Below the pieces are notes generated by a model, which did not search any database, had not been told where the DNA came from, and was given only the letters and a program-made list of their open reading frames with translations. Source: DASZBX01 sp035943635 (GTDB lineage Bacteria; Actinomycetota; Actinomycetes; Streptomycetales; Catenulisporaceae). From it: 64,000 bases of DNA. Positions 60,852-64,000 of this stretch are shown piece after piece; the first letter of the stretch is position 1, and each line of letters begins with the position of its first letter. A program made the position numbers and the translations under genes. Location: positions 1 through 64,000 of the forward strand of contig DASZBX010000043.1 of the NCBI GenBank assembly GCA_035943635.1. The letters are read 5' to 3'.

Positions 60852-64000
<3,149 letters not shown>

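Overview
The window is very GC-rich DNA with a strong third-position GC bias. It carries actinomycete marker genes: a complete mreBCD-PBP2-rodA elongation cassette, an HU protein with a lysine/alanine histone-like tail, a SepIVA/DivIVA-family coiled-coil protein, WXG100 proteins, an F420-pathway CofC/FbiD, an AfsR-type BTAD/NB-ARC/TPR regulator, and several apparently leaderless genes. The content and order fit a mycelial actinomycete of the Streptomyces/Catenulispora type; I cannot name the genus from sequence alone. No rRNA, tRNA or CRISPR array was seen.

Layout. 0-5.4 kb: a PspC membrane protein, an uncharacterised membrane protein, guaA and an AroQ-type chorismate mutase. 5.4-6.3 kb: a non-coding stretch with a degenerate 17-bp tandem repeat. 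6.3-12 kb: two WXG100 genes, a small Cys-containing protein, an aldehyde dehydrogenase (GabD2-like), and a cassette of a small T7SS-like protein, a larger T7SS-substrate-like protein and a DUF3592 membrane protein. 11.9-15.2 kb: a B12/radical-SAM protein (TIGR03960 type) and two divergent toxin-antitoxin modules (Phd/RelE and MazEF). 15.2-21.9 kb: the cell-wall elongation operon mreB-mreC-mreD-PBP2-rodA. 22-29.5 kb: an accessory segment (AfsR-like regulator, DHA2 efflux pump, aquaporin-like channel, DUF4232 lipoprotein). 29.8-34.8 kb: a long minus-strand operon DUF177-rpmF-rnc-mutM-folC-DUF4233-ndk. 35-41.4 kb: sepIVA, coaD, recG and a DAK2/FakA-like kinase. 41.6-46.3 kb: rpmB, thiL, an Lrp/AsnC ligand-binding protein, a DUF3515 protein, a FolC-like Mur ligase and purU. 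46.4-52.2 kb: ddl, gpsA, a PlsC acyltransferase with a very large acidic plus histone-like tail, and a CofC fused to a small beta-rich domain. 52.4-54.4 kb: a NarL-type two-component system. 54.6-59 kb: hupS, a small hypothetical, leuD-leuC and the divergent IclR regulator (NdgR type). 59.2-64 kb: a VOC protein, a REC-coiled-coil response regulator and a multi-HAMP hybrid kinase that runs off the right edge.

How it fits together. Most genes are housekeeping: envelope growth (mre operon, ddl, SepIVA, gpsA/plsC), nucleotide supply (guaA, ndk, purU), RNA and ribosome functions (rnc, rpmF, rpmB), DNA repair (mutM, recG), and cofactor and amino-acid synthesis (coaD, thiL, folC, cofC, leuCD, chorismate mutase). 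Two blocks that I recall as separate in Streptomyces (rodA...mreB-ndk-folC, and mutM...leuC) lie end to end here, joined at mutM-folC with 24 bp between the genes. An 8-kb accessory segment separates mreB from ndk.

The least ordinary items are the histone-like tail on PlsC, the three-gene T7SS-like cassette, the CofC fusion, the 17-bp repeat array, a 99-bp inverted-repeat element that supplies the gpsA stop codon, the His-rich tail on MreD, and the cluster of -10 boxes placed exactly for leaderless transcripts.
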